Shown here piece by piece: positions 7,478 to 15,750 of a stretch of 21,274 bases of DNA. A program made the translations under genes and the position numbers. Position 1 is the first letter of the stretch. Every line of letters starts with the position of its first letter. Below the pieces are notes generated by a model, which had not been told where the DNA came from, searched no databases, and saw only the letters and a list, made by a program, of their open reading frames with translations. The stretch is from Holdemanella sp. MSK.7.32 (GTDB lineage Bacteria; Bacillota_I; Bacilli_A; Erysipelotrichales; Erysipelotrichaceae), in the NCBI RefSeq assembly GCF_024460475.1, contig NZ_JANFYN010000040.1:1-21274 (forward strand). The letters are read 5' to 3'.

Positions 7478-9961
7478 CTAAAATAATCTAAAAGCTCCTA
7501 ATTGAATATTCCAATTTTTGTTATAGTAAGGATCTCCTTTTTGTAGAACATCTTTCCATTTAACTTGGAATTTTTCTACTTCTTTGTTAAAACGCCAATT
7601 TTTTTCCTGACTTGCTGCATCATAACCTCTTGATTTAGATTCATAATGATGCCATAAGGCAAAGGCATTATATACAATCAAATATTTTTCTTTACAGATT
7701 TTTAAACATAAGTCGACATCATTACATGCCACGACAAATTGTTCATCAAATCCACCAACTTGATTAAACACAGATTTTTTAACCATCATACAAGCAGCTG
7801 TAACAGCACTATAATTACAATTGATTCTAGCTCGTACCATATATCCGTAATCATCCTTGTTGATTCCATGATTGACATGTCCTGCATATCCACTAAAACC
7901 AACGACTACACCTGCATGTTGTACTGTATCATCTTCATATAAAAGTTTAGCTCCAACAGCACCAACTTCTGGACGTAGAATACATCCAACCATTTCGGAT
8001 AATGCAGTTGGTGAAATTACTTCTGTATCATTATTCAATAATAATACATAATCTCCCTTTGTATATTTCATTCCAAAGTTATTGATTCTAGAATAGTTGA
8101 ATTCACCCTTATAAGTAACAACTTGGATGTTATCATGTTGTTTTTTCAATTCTTCATAGTAATCAAAAATTTCTTTTTCTGTACTATTATTTTCTACAAT
8201 CACTATCTCGAAATTTTTATATGTATTTACATTATATAAAGAATCTATACAAGTTTTTAAAATTGCTTTGTGGTTGTAGTTTGGAATTAAAATCGAAACT
8301 AAAGGATTATCCTTTGTACTATAAGTTGTATGATACATACCATACATTGGTTCAGGCATCATTTCAACAGTAGCTTCGACTCCCACTCTTTTATAATGAG
8401 CTTCAATCGCACGTTTTCCTGCATCATAGCAATACGTTTTACTCTTTGGATTCTGCGCTGTTGATTCCGGATGCATTCTCCAGTGATATAAAATACGAGG
8501 AATGTGATACACAGCATTTGCCTTTTCTACACATCTAAAGATATAGTCATAATCCTGACTACCATCAAATTCACTATTATAGTAACCAACTTCATCCACA
8601 ATCTTCTTATTCACAATAAATAAGTGAGTAATGTAATTATGAGAACGCAGCAAATCCTCACTAAAATCTGGTTTTAAGTTTGGATCATTATACATTTTTG
8701 TACTATCATCAAACTTATCTTCATCCGTATATAGTACATCATAACGATATTCCTGTAGTGCTTTTACTATTTCGTAGAAACAATCTAATTCTAAAGTATC
8801 ATCATGATCATAAACTGTAATATAGTCTCCTGTTGCCATTTCAAAAGCCTTATTTGTATTCCCAGAAATACCATAGTTCTGATCTAGTTTTTGGAATTTA
8901 ATCTTATCACCATAACTAGAATAATGTTCACGTACATACTTCTCTACAAAATCGTTTGTACTTCCATCCGCTATACACAATTCCCAATTTGAATAACTCT
9001 GATTCACAACTGTATCAATCATTTCTTTTAAATACTCTTCTTTTGTATTAAAAGTAGCTACAAGAATACTGATTTTAGGACTATACGCAAATTTTGTCTT
9101 TTGCTGTATTTGTAATGTCTTTTCATTAACCCTTTGTGCAAATAGCCAAGATTCATAATCCGATTCAGATACATAAGAACCATATCTTAAACGGCGTGCT
9201 AGTTTTCTTACACCATTATTTTTTAAATATATAACGCCCTTCTTTAAATTTCTCACATTCATATGTCGAATATATCGGCTAAGTCGACCTGAACGTGCAA
9301 CATTTGTCTGTTGCAAAGGTTTTACAACTGTATCATTATCTGTTTTAAATTGGATAAAATAGTTTTCACCGCTATTACATTTAAAAGAAATACGATATCC
9401 ACTATTTACTTGTCCTTCTTGAATTAAATGTTTATTCAACAAATCTGTTCTAGGTTCAAAACGATATGAAGATTCAACCAAATTTTTATCTTTATCTAAA
9501 ACACGAATTTCAATAGGCTTGCCATCAATTGAATACGCCCATCCTGAAGAAGTTATTGTTGAAATTTCTTTTTCATATGTTACTGAATCAATATTAAATT
9601 CAATAAAATGATTGTCTTCAATTTCTTTAATACCATCTCTCGATAGTGAAATCAACTTTTCTTCATGCCCATTTGATTTTGCATACAATTTAAAGCTTTC
9701 AACATTCGCTTCTAAGCAATCTACACGAATATAAAAGCCAAGGCTTAATTGCTTGTTTTTTTTCTTCAATTCTCTCAAGATATCTGTTCTATAAATCGAA
9801 TCACATTCAAAGAAAACAGATTTATCATTAACTTTTATCTCATAAGATATCGGTGAATCATCATTTTGAATTCCACACCATCCTGAAACCTCAAAATAAT
9901 TATGCTCTTTTATTTGCTTATATTTAATCTTATCAATTTTATATTTAAAATAATTTCCCAT
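7478..9961 (-). CDS. Large glycosyltransferase with two GT2 domains and a duplicated N-terminal beta-rich module
   Basis: This 827-residue cytoplasmic protein begins with two similar beta-rich modules at about 22-105 and 135-210. Each shows SGW (26-28; 139-141), RTD (58-60; 171-173) and GF or GY (75-76; 188-189). A basic helical linker follows (222-260). The first GT2 domain spans about 295-500, with ILVATFN, ADGST and DHDD (385-388). The second spans about 553-790, with ILIPNYN, VENNST and LLNNDTEV (641-648). Two complete transferase domains suggest it forms two linkages or builds a repeating unit, as large O-antigen and rhamnan polymerising transferases do. It is the first gene of unit 2, directly after a promoter. 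GGAGG lies only 4 bases before the ATG. Donor sugars are not readable. Confidence 0.88.
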   Translation of the reverse strand: MGNYFKYKIDKIKYKQIKEHNYFEVSGWCGIQNDDSPISYEIKVNDKSVFFECDSIYRTDILRELKKKNKQLSLGFYIRVDCLEANVESFKLYAKSNGHEEKLISLSRDGIKEIEDNHFIEFNIDSVTYEKEISTITSSGWAYSIDGKPIEIRVLDKDKNLVESSYRFEPRTDLLNKHLIQEGQVNSGYRISFKCNSGENYFIQFKTDNDTVVKPLQQTNVARSGRLSRYIRHMNVRNLKKGVIYLKNNGVRKLARRLRYGSYVSESDYESWLFAQRVNEKTLQIQQKTKFAYSPKISILVATFNTKEEYLKEMIDTVVNQSYSNWELCIADGSTNDFVEKYVREHYSSYGDKIKFQKLDQNYGISGNTNKAFEMATGDYITVYDHDDTLELDCFYEIVKALQEYRYDVLYTDEDKFDDSTKMYNDPNLKPDFSEDLLRSHNYITHLFIVNKKIVDEVGYYNSEFDGSQDYDYIFRCVEKANAVYHIPRILYHWRMHPESTAQNPKSKTYCYDAGKRAIEAHYKRVGVEATVEMMPEPMYGMYHTTYSTKDNPLVSILIPNYNHKAILKTCIDSLYNVNTYKNFEIVIVENNSTEKEIFDYYEELKKQHDNIQVVTYKGEFNYSRINNFGMKYTKGDYVLLLNNDTEVISPTALSEMVGCILRPEVGAVGAKLLYEDDTVQHAGVVVGFSGYAGHVNHGINKDDYGYMVRARINCNYSAVTAACMMVKKSVFNQVGGFDEQFVVACNDVDLCLKICKEKYLIVYNAFALWHHYESKSRGYDAASQEKNWRFNKEVEKFQVKWKDVLQKGDPYYNKNWNIQLGAFRLF

Positions 9962-9983
9962 AATGCCTCCAATTAGCGTTTAC

Positions 9984-10012
9984 ATTCTACCATAAATTTG
10001 CTTTAACAACAA
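9984..10012 (-). promoter_or_regulatory. Extended -10 promoter of unit 2
   Basis: On the minus strand: TTGTTG (10007-10012), a 17-base spacer ending in TTTATGG, and TAGAAT (9984-9989). The TGG directly before the -10 gives the extended -10 motif TGnTAnnnT. It lies between an intrinsic terminator and the start of the large glycosyltransferase gene, just where a new transcription unit should begin. The predicted leader is short, about 15-20 bases. Confidence 0.7.
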
Positions 10013-10040
10013 AAAAGGGATTTCAAAACCTGAAATCCCC
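10011..10040 (-). terminator. Intrinsic terminator after the exporter genes
   Basis: A perfect 8-bp stem, GGGATTTC and GAAATCCC (10032-10039 and 10017-10024), closes a 7-base loop and is followed on the minus strand by six T. It lies 8 bases after the permease stop codon, so it separates unit 1 from unit 2. The T run overlaps the -35 hexamer of the next promoter, so ending one unit and starting the next share bases. Confidence 0.9.
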
Positions 10041-10047
10041 TTAATCA

Positions 10048-10830
10048 CTATAATTCCTCTGCGAATCCTTTTTCAAGCTTTTTAAATACCATATAACCAA
10101 CAATTAAGATTACAATCGCAAGAATAGCTACTGCTCCTAATTGTTTCATTGATGGCCACACATGATACATAAAAATATCACGGTATGAAGTCACCAAAAT
10201 TGTTAATGGATTCATACGTATAATCTTTCCTAATATACCTGCACCATCCAATAATGATAAATCATAAATAACTGGAGTTGCATACATTCCCATTGTTAAT
10301 AAGAATGAAACAATATACTCTAAATCTTGAATATATGCATTTAAAGCACTTAACAACAATATGATTCCAAGAATTAGAACCGATTGAATCAACGCTACAA
10401 CCGGCAACAATAAAACTTGAATTGAAATACCATAGCCAAATGCGAAGCAGAAAATAAATATAATAACACAAGAAATAAAGAAGTTTACTAAACCACTAAG
10501 CACTTGTGAAATCAATAAAATTTCTCGAGGAAAATAAACTTTTTTTATAATCCCTGCATTTGCCTTAATAGAAGTCGTTCCTGCACTCACTGTAGTTAAA
10601 AAGAAAGTCCAAGGAATTAAGCCCGTAATTAGATAAACCAGATAGTTATCTCCACCAGCCCCACGCATTAAATAAGGAAATACAATCCAATACACAACAA
10701 CCTGTAATAATGGGTTAATGAATGACCAAAGAATACCTAGAAAAGATCCTTTATATTTTCCACGAATGTCTTTTTTTACATTCGTCTTTAATAGTTCACG
10801 ATAATCATAAATATCTTTAAATATATGCAT
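10048..10830 (-). CDS. wzm: ABC-2 type polysaccharide exporter, permease subunit
   Basis: A 260-residue integral membrane protein with six predicted helices. The start KDIRGKYKGSFLGILWSFI (about 20-38) is the typical N-terminal amphipathic region of Wzm/RgpC/TagG permeases, followed by INPLLQVVVYWIVF. KANAGIIKKVYFPRE lies at about 88-102, before the third helix, as expected for this family. It would form the channel that passes a lipid-linked glycan from the cytoplasm to the outer face, powered by the ATPase encoded 11 bases upstream. Having this transporter, and no Wzx or Wzy in the window, points to an ABC-dependent pathway in which the chain is finished inside the cell. A gene name such as rgpC would suit equally well if the host is Gram-positive. 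Confidence 0.92.
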   Translation of the reverse strand: MHIFKDIYDYRELLKTNVKKDIRGKYKGSFLGILWSFINPLLQVVVYWIVFPYLMRGAGGDNYLVYLITGLIPWTFFLTTVSAGTTSIKANAGIIKKVYFPREILLISQVLSGLVNFFISCVIIFIFCFAFGYGISIQVLLLPVVALIQSVLILGIILLLSALNAYIQDLEYIVSFLLTMGMYATPVIYDLSLLDGAGILGKIIRMNPLTILVTSYRDIFMYHVWPSMKQLGAVAILAIVILIVGYMVFKKLEKGFAEEL

Positions 10831-10841
10831 CTTTTCACCAC

Positions 10842-11972
10842 CTACTCTAAAGTAAACTGTATACTTTTATCTGCCAAAATTTTTCCGTTAGGTTCTAAAC
10901 ATTGTACATCAACTTTATGAACACCTAATTCTAAATCATTTAATTTAACTTTAACTGCCCATCCAATTGTATCTGGATCCATGTCTCCAGCATATGCTTC
11001 TTGATATGCCTCAAAAACATCTTGACGATTATATCTAGTTATACCTTCAATTTCAACACCGTTTAAATATATTCTTAGTATCGCCTCTTCATGATCCGAT
11101 ATTTGCCATCCTCTTAAAGATAATGTGCCATCTGATTTCTTAATAGTTGCAAAATCTTTTGGCGTATCCACAAACACAGCACCTTTAAATAAGTGTTTCC
11201 CTTCAGCGATTGCCTTTTTCTTTTCCTCTTTATGATCGATTGCTACTTGTTTTAAATATTCATCAATGACATAAATAGGATCTCCATCCAATTTAAGTTC
11301 ACCCTTATAAATCCATACAGCACGATCACATAAATCTTTAACAACATCCAAACTGTGTGTAACAATCACAATTGTTTTATCCGAATCTTTTAGTTCTTTT
11401 AATTTACGATAACACTTTTCCTGGAAGTGTTGATCCCCTACCGCTAAGATTTCATCAATCAATAAGATTTCTGCATCCACGTTGATAGCTACAGAGAAAG
11501 CTAAACGCATATACATACCTGAAGAATATGTACGAACAGGATGATCAATAAATTCACCTAATTCACTAAAATCAATAATATCTTGAATACGAGCATCAAT
11601 TTCTTTTCTTGTTAATCCAAAAATAGAAGCATTAAAATAAATGTTTTCTCTACCCGTAAAATCCTGGTGAAAACCAGCCCCCAATTCTAGTAAAGAAGTT
11701 AGTTTACCATTGGTTTCAACTGTACCTTTATTTGGAAAAATAATTTTAGTCATCAATTTCAATAATGTCGATTTACCAGAACCATTCGTACCAATTAGTG
11801 CAACTGTTTCACCCTTTTTAATATCCATATTAATATTCTTTAGAACTTCATGAACCTCAACATGACTTGTTCTCCAGAATAACAATTTATCTTTTAAAGT
11901 ATGCGCCTTGTCATAATCCACTTTGAATCGCTTAGACATATTACGCACTTCTATCGCATTTTGTGGATCCAT
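10842..11972 (-). CDS. wzt: ABC-2 type polysaccharide exporter, ATP-binding subunit with C-terminal accessory domain
   Basis: A 376-residue protein. Residues 5-245 are the nucleotide-binding domain: Walker A GTNGSGKST (61-69), the ABC signature YSSGMYMRLA (149-158), Walker B ILLIDE (169-174) and switch His206. After a charged linker (245-262), residues 262-376 form an extra beta-rich domain with GW (288-289), YNRQD (314-318) and GW (337-338). In Wzt proteins a C-terminal domain recognises the finished end of the glycan; here the domain looks more like the modules at the start of the large glycosyltransferase of unit 2. TTGAGGTG precedes the ATG. It pairs with the downstream permease. A 73-base gap before the gene may hold an internal promoter. 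Confidence 0.92.
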   Translation of the reverse strand: MDPQNAIEVRNMSKRFKVDYDKAHTLKDKLLFWRTSHVEVHEVLKNINMDIKKGETVALIGTNGSGKSTLLKLMTKIIFPNKGTVETNGKLTSLLELGAGFHQDFTGRENIYFNASIFGLTRKEIDARIQDIIDFSELGEFIDHPVRTYSSGMYMRLAFSVAINVDAEILLIDEILAVGDQHFQEKCYRKLKELKDSDKTIVIVTHSLDVVKDLCDRAVWIYKGELKLDGDPIYVIDEYLKQVAIDHKEEKKKAIAEGKHLFKGAVFVDTPKDFATIKKSDGTLSLRGWQISDHEEAILRIYLNGVEIEGITRYNRQDVFEAYQEAYAGDMDPDTIGWAVKVKLNDLELGVHKVDVQCLEPNGKILADKSIQFTLE

Positions 11973-12026
11973 TTCAACACCTCAATTCGTTCTATCATAA
12001 ATAAAAATATAATTACATACCATAAT

Positions 12027-12055
12027 ATTATACTACATACCAAAATCATTTTAAA
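12027..12055 (-). promoter_or_regulatory. Possible internal promoter for the exporter genes
   Basis: On the minus strand TTTAAA (12050-12055), 17 bases and a perfect TATAAT (12027-12032) lie across the end of the upstream glycosyltransferase gene and the 73-base gap before the ATPase gene. The spacing is ideal, but A+T-rich DNA yields such matches by chance, and there is no terminator just upstream. Confidence 0.4.
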
Positions 12056-12999
12056 CAATATAACAAATCCATTATTCTACCGCGATATGTTTTTAATTTC
12101 TTATAATAACTATATCTATTTTGAAACAATAATTTAAAGAAGCTCTTCTTTTTTAAATATACGATATGATTATGCATAAACAATTCTATATCGTTATATT
12201 CTTTTATATTTTGTGAATAAAATTCTTTGCAATTTAATTTTAAAATATCTAGCACATATAATGCATCTCTAGCCTTTTGATATCGTTCTTCAAATTGATA
12301 TGCTCGATTTACATGAGTAGCAGTACCTTGATTCAATGTAGAAACGCCAATTGAATTTTTATTATGAATTCTATATTCAAATAAAGGTTTATTCAAAAAA
12401 TACATACCCCCATCCAAGGAACCATATAAGCTAATAATCCAATCGTGGGGTATTCTGTCATCAAAATGATTTATAAAATAATCTTTTGTACTTCTATCCA
12501 TTACAAGTGCACACCCTTGAAAATAATTTCCGTAAATAAATTCATTCGAATTTACTTGAACTAAATCTCCTGATTTTACTTCTTTATTATATAAATTATT
12601 ATTTGAATAACCTTTTTTTTGCACGGTTGAAATTAAATTGTTATTCTCATCAATATATTCAAAAGAGCTTGATAGAACATGAATATTTTCATTAGACTCC
12701 ATTATGGAAATCATTTCTTTGACTTTATCCTTTTTCCAAACATCATCCTGATCACACAAAAAAATAAAGTCCCCATTGCACAAATTCATAGCTTTTTTGA
12801 AATTTAATTTATAACCTAAATTTTCAGGATTCTGAATTATCTTTACATCATACTTTTCTAACAGCTCAATTGTCTTATCTGATGAGCCATCATCACAAAC
12901 TATGATTTCATCTACAGACATACTCTGATTTAATATCGATTCAATTTGTTTTTCGATATATTTTTCTCCATTAAATGTTGTCATCGCCACTGAAATCAT
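12046..12999 (-). CDS. Family 2 glycosyltransferase, rhamnosyltransferase-like
   Basis: This 317-residue cytoplasmic GT-A enzyme begins at once with ISVAMTTFNGEKYIEKQI, then VCDDGSSDKT (34-43) and FLCDQDDVW (80-88), where DQDD supplies the metal- and donor-binding acids. FEYRIHNKNSIG follows at about 206. The 'CDQDDVW' and 'R-H--N--G' pattern is common in GT2 enzymes of O-antigen and rhamnan loci, many of them annotated as rhamnosyltransferases. Specificity cannot be deduced, and a heptosyl or other deoxysugar donor is equally possible here. It starts 11 bases after the previous gene, with GGTGG near the ATG. It probably adds an inner sugar of the repeat before export. Confidence 0.85.
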   Translation of the reverse strand: MISVAMTTFNGEKYIEKQIESILNQSMSVDEIIVCDDGSSDKTIELLEKYDVKIIQNPENLGYKLNFKKAMNLCNGDFIFLCDQDDVWKKDKVKEMISIMESNENIHVLSSSFEYIDENNNLISTVQKKGYSNNNLYNKEVKSGDLVQVNSNEFIYGNYFQGCALVMDRSTKDYFINHFDDRIPHDWIISLYGSLDGGMYFLNKPLFEYRIHNKNSIGVSTLNQGTATHVNRAYQFEERYQKARDALYVLDILKLNCKEFYSQNIKEYNDIELFMHNHIVYLKKKSFFKLLFQNRYSYYKKLKTYRGRIMDLLYCLK

Positions 13000-13010
13000 A
13001 ATTTCACCAC

Positions 13011-13856
13011 CTAGTTATATAACATTTTTAAAATAATATAATTTTCTATATAAATTAATTTTTTATACACTCGCATTAACCATAATAATAAAGGATTTAA
13101 TTTATAGTAATCTTTATAATATGCATAAAAACTATCTAAAGTAATTTTTCTCTTCTTTACTTCTGAATTAAAAGACTTATTAATACTTACTGAATGATTG
13201 TGAATATATGATTCGTCAATCAATAATTTTGTAGTCATTCCTTTATCTTTAAAATATTTCCCTATACAAGACTCCTCAAAAAATAAAAAAATATTTTCAT
13301 CATATAATTTATTTGGAAGAATATCTGTTCTTATCATAAAAAATGAACCTTGTACACAATCAACATTTACAATCCCATTTTGTAAATATTCTTTTGCATA
13401 CCACATAGGTCGATACTTTTTATTTAATATTTTTGAAGAAAAAAGAAAATAATCCTTTACAGTTGGAACTTTCCAAGCTTCTGGAAGCTGTCTTTTTTTA
13501 TCTGGTTGTAATGTTAATGGAGCAACAATCGCCGTGTTTTCATCAAATGCATCCTTCATTTTTAAAACAACACTTTCTTCAAACACAACATCAGGATTTG
13601 CAATGATTATATAATCTACTAAGTTTTTTAAATAATCTATACCTATATTGTTACCATATCCGTATCCACCATTTTTTTCTGATTGTACAACATGAATCTT
13701 TTCATTTTCGAATTCTTTTAATTGAACATACGAATTATCTGTTGAGCAATTATCAACAACAACAATCTTGTCTATAGAATTCATAAATTGAATTTCTTTT
13801 AAAAAAACCGCCGTAGTTTTTGCATCATTATAATTTAAAACAACACAACCAATCAT
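13011..13856 (-). CDS. Family 2 glycosyltransferase (WbbL-like)
   Basis: A 281-residue GT2 enzyme. It opens with MIGCVVLNYNDAKTT, followed by VVDNCSTDNS (33-42), NGGYGYGNNIGI (62-73) and IANPDV (85-90). The NPD in the place of DxD is characteristic of the WbbL/RfbF type of rhamnosyltransferases, though related enzymes use other donors. A basic, helical C-terminus suggests peripheral membrane contact. The start at 13856 gives an ATGA overlap with the GmhA stop (13853-13856). An upstream in-frame codon at 13901 is TTG and would bury 45 bases in gmhA, so it was set aside. The tight coupling with the heptose genes makes a heptose donor conceivable, but nothing in the sequence proves it. Confidence 0.85.
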   Translation of the reverse strand: MIGCVVLNYNDAKTTAVFLKEIQFMNSIDKIVVVDNCSTDNSYVQLKEFENEKIHVVQSEKNGGYGYGNNIGIDYLKNLVDYIIIANPDVVFEESVVLKMKDAFDENTAIVAPLTLQPDKKRQLPEAWKVPTVKDYFLFSSKILNKKYRPMWYAKEYLQNGIVNVDCVQGSFFMIRTDILPNKLYDENIFLFFEESCIGKYFKDKGMTTKLLIDESYIHNHSVSINKSFNSEVKKRKITLDSFYAYYKDYYKLNPLLLWLMRVYKKLIYIENYIILKMLYN

Positions 13857-14509
13857 TTGTCTTCTCCAAAGAAATGATCTTCTAACATCAAACACCAACA
13901 ATGATAGATTGGTAAATGTAATTCTTGAATCATATATGTTTCTGTTTCAGGTACTTTAACACAAACATCAGATACTGAATTCAACTCTCCACCATTAGCT
14001 CCTGTAAGACCTAAAACCTTTATTCCTAAAGCTCTTGCCACAACTGTTGCACTCATTACATTCTGGCTATTTCCTGAAGTAGATATTCCTAAAAAGACAT
14101 CTCCTTTTCTGCCAAACCCATATAATTGTTGTGCAAATACACCAAGTCCATCAACATCATTGATATAAGCTGTTGTTAAAGCCTCATGAGCAACTAACGG
14201 AATAGCCATCAAAGGTCTTTCAAGATTCTTAGCCAAATTTTCTCCTCGAACAGGATCAATCTCAATTAATTTATCTTTTAATTCATCGGGTATTGTTCTA
14301 GGTGTTTTAAAACGCTTCATTAATTCACCTGCAATATGTTCTGCATCAGCAGCAGATCCACCATTTCCAGCTATTAATAACTTTCTATCATGTGAATAAC
14401 ATTCTTCTAACATCAAATATCCATCAATAATGTCCTTTCGACACTTCTCAAGTGTAGGATATCGCTTCATTAATAAATCTATATGTTTTTCCAATCTTTT
14501 CTCCAACAT
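13853..14509 (-). CDS. gmhA: Sedoheptulose-7-phosphate isomerase (phosphoheptose isomerase)
   Basis: A 218-residue SIS-domain protein. It converts sedoheptulose 7-phosphate to D-glycero-D-manno-heptose 7-phosphate, the first committed step to nucleotide heptoses, in the cytoplasm as a tetramer. GNGGSAADAEHIAGEL (48-63) and GISTSGNSQNV (141-151) are the phosphosugar-binding signatures. H58, E62, Q195 and H203 match in order and spacing the metal ligands known from GmhA. It is somewhat longer than the E. coli enzyme because of an insert at about 68-100. It begins 2 bases after the fused HddC-GmhB gene and overlaps the next gene by ATGA. All enzymes of the pathway are therefore adjacent. Confidence 0.95.
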   Translation of the reverse strand: MLEKRLEKHIDLLMKRYPTLEKCRKDIIDGYLMLEECYSHDRKLLIAGNGGSAADAEHIAGELMKRFKTPRTIPDELKDKLIEIDPVRGENLAKNLERPLMAIPLVAHEALTTAYINDVDGLGVFAQQLYGFGRKGDVFLGISTSGNSQNVMSATVVARALGIKVLGLTGANGGELNSVSDVCVKVPETETYMIQELHLPIYHCWCLMLEDHFFGEDK

Positions 14510-14511
14510 AT

Positions 14512-15750
14512 TTACAATATCCTTTCTACAATGTCATATAATGAGTCTTTTTCTGTAACTCTTGCCGTAAAACATCCAGCATTTTCACCTGCTAGAATGT
14601 CATTATCGCTATCCCCAATCATCCAAGATTTACTTAAATCAATATTAAAGTCTTTTGCAGCTTGAAGCAACATACCAGGTTTAGGCTTTCTACATTCACA
14701 CTCCACTTTTAATTCAGGAATTTCCCCTTCAAATCCCTTATGTGGATGATGTGGGCAGAAATAGATTCCGTCAAGATAAGCACCATCTTTTCCCAATAAA
14801 GTCTCCATTTTATTATGGATTTGATCAAGTTGCTCAAATGTGACTTCACCTCTAGCTACTACAGGTTGATTTGTAACAACAATAGCTAAGTATCCAGAAT
14901 TATTAATTTTCTTAATAGCCTCAGATGTATTTGGTAATAATTCAAATTGCTCAACTTCTCTTAAAAAACCAACATACTTATTTATTGTTCCATCACGATC
15001 TAAAAAGATTGCCTTCTGTTTATTGGACAAATTTTTAGATTGCACTCTTCCTGCTTTAAAATCTTCACAGACTGCATAATATCTTTCAGGTGTTCCCATA
15101 TCTTTAACATATTCAGGACTATCATAACAATACATCTTTTTAGTGCCTGCAAGAGGTTTAAGTAATTGTCTATCTAAATCTATTTTTTGTGTATATATTA
15201 CTTGATTCAATACTTCAGGACTTATCACATGTAAACCAGCATTGACGCGATTTTTATAATACATTGGTCTTTCATCTTCTTTAGCCAGCCACTTTTCTAC
15301 TTGATTGTATTCATTCGAAATAATCAAACCACTATCATAAGGATGACTATTTGGATGTGTAAATAATGTTACAAAAGCATTATGTCGTTTATGAAAATCT
15401 ACAAAGCGATTAAAATCTACATCAAACATGGCATCTGCATTCAATAAAAGAAAGTCTTCAGTCAACTTATCTTTAATTTTAAATAACGCCCCTGCATTTC
15501 CCAATGGCTCTTTTTCAAAATAATATTCAATATGAACACCGAATTTAGAACCATCTTGAAAATAGTCCATAATAACATTTCCCAAGTGAGAAACAGTTAG
15601 AATAATATCTGTAAAACCTTGTTTTCTCAAACATTCAATTTCATGCTCAAGTACAGGTTTTCCATCAATTAAAATCATTGGTTTAGGTATATCAGAAGCA
15701 ACACTTGTGATACGTGTTCCTTTGCCACCAGCCATAATTACGACGTTCAT
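14512..15750 (-). CDS. hddC-gmhB: Fused heptose-1-phosphate guanylyltransferase / heptose-1,7-bisphosphate 7-phosphatase
   Basis: A 412-residue two-domain enzyme. Residues 1-232 are a nucleotidyltransferase with MAGGKGTRI (6-14), KP (23 and 31-32 regions), LLLNADAMFD (101-110) and NAGLHVI (170-176), fitting HddC, which makes GDP-heptose. Residues 246-412 are a HAD phosphatase with FLDRDGTIN (249-257; D251 nucleophile, D253 acid), TNQ (293-295), K357 and GDSDND (379-384). C332, H334, C351 and C353 fit the zinc site of GmhB. The fusion carries the last two chemical steps, though in reverse order along the chain: the phosphatase acts first, then the nucleotidyltransferase. GTP use is inferred from the HddA-type partner; family members with other NTPs exist. 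Start and upstream stop share one base (TAATG). Confidence 0.92.
   Translation of the reverse strand: MNVVIMAGGKGTRITSVASDIPKPMILIDGKPVLEHEIECLRKQGFTDIILTVSHLGNVIMDYFQDGSKFGVHIEYYFEKEPLGNAGALFKIKDKLTEDFLLLNADAMFDVDFNRFVDFHKRHNAFVTLFTHPNSHPYDSGLIISNEYNQVEKWLAKEDERPMYYKNRVNAGLHVISPEVLNQVIYTQKIDLDRQLLKPLAGTKKMYCYDSPEYVKDMGTPERYYAVCEDFKAGRVQSKNLSNKQKAIFLDRDGTINKYVGFLREVEQFELLPNTSEAIKKINNSGYLAIVVTNQPVVARGEVTFEQLDQIHNKMETLLGKDGAYLDGIYFCPHHPHKGFEGEIPELKVECECRKPKPGMLLQAAKDFNIDLSKSWMIGDSDNDILAGENAGCFTARVTEKDSLYDIVERIL

Noticed and set aside
11901..12137. Plus-strand open frame across the ABC ATPase start and the preceding gap
   Set aside because: It lies antisense to a strong gene, has a low-complexity Ile/Asn-rich product and no ribosome binding site. 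Other plus-strand frames such as 754-960, 3368-3637 and 7739-7942 fail in the same way.
13856..13901. Longer N-terminus for the WbbL-like transferase
   Set aside because: It would start at TTG and overlap gmhA by 49 bases; the ATG at 13856 starts directly at the GT2 fold and forms an ATGA junction.
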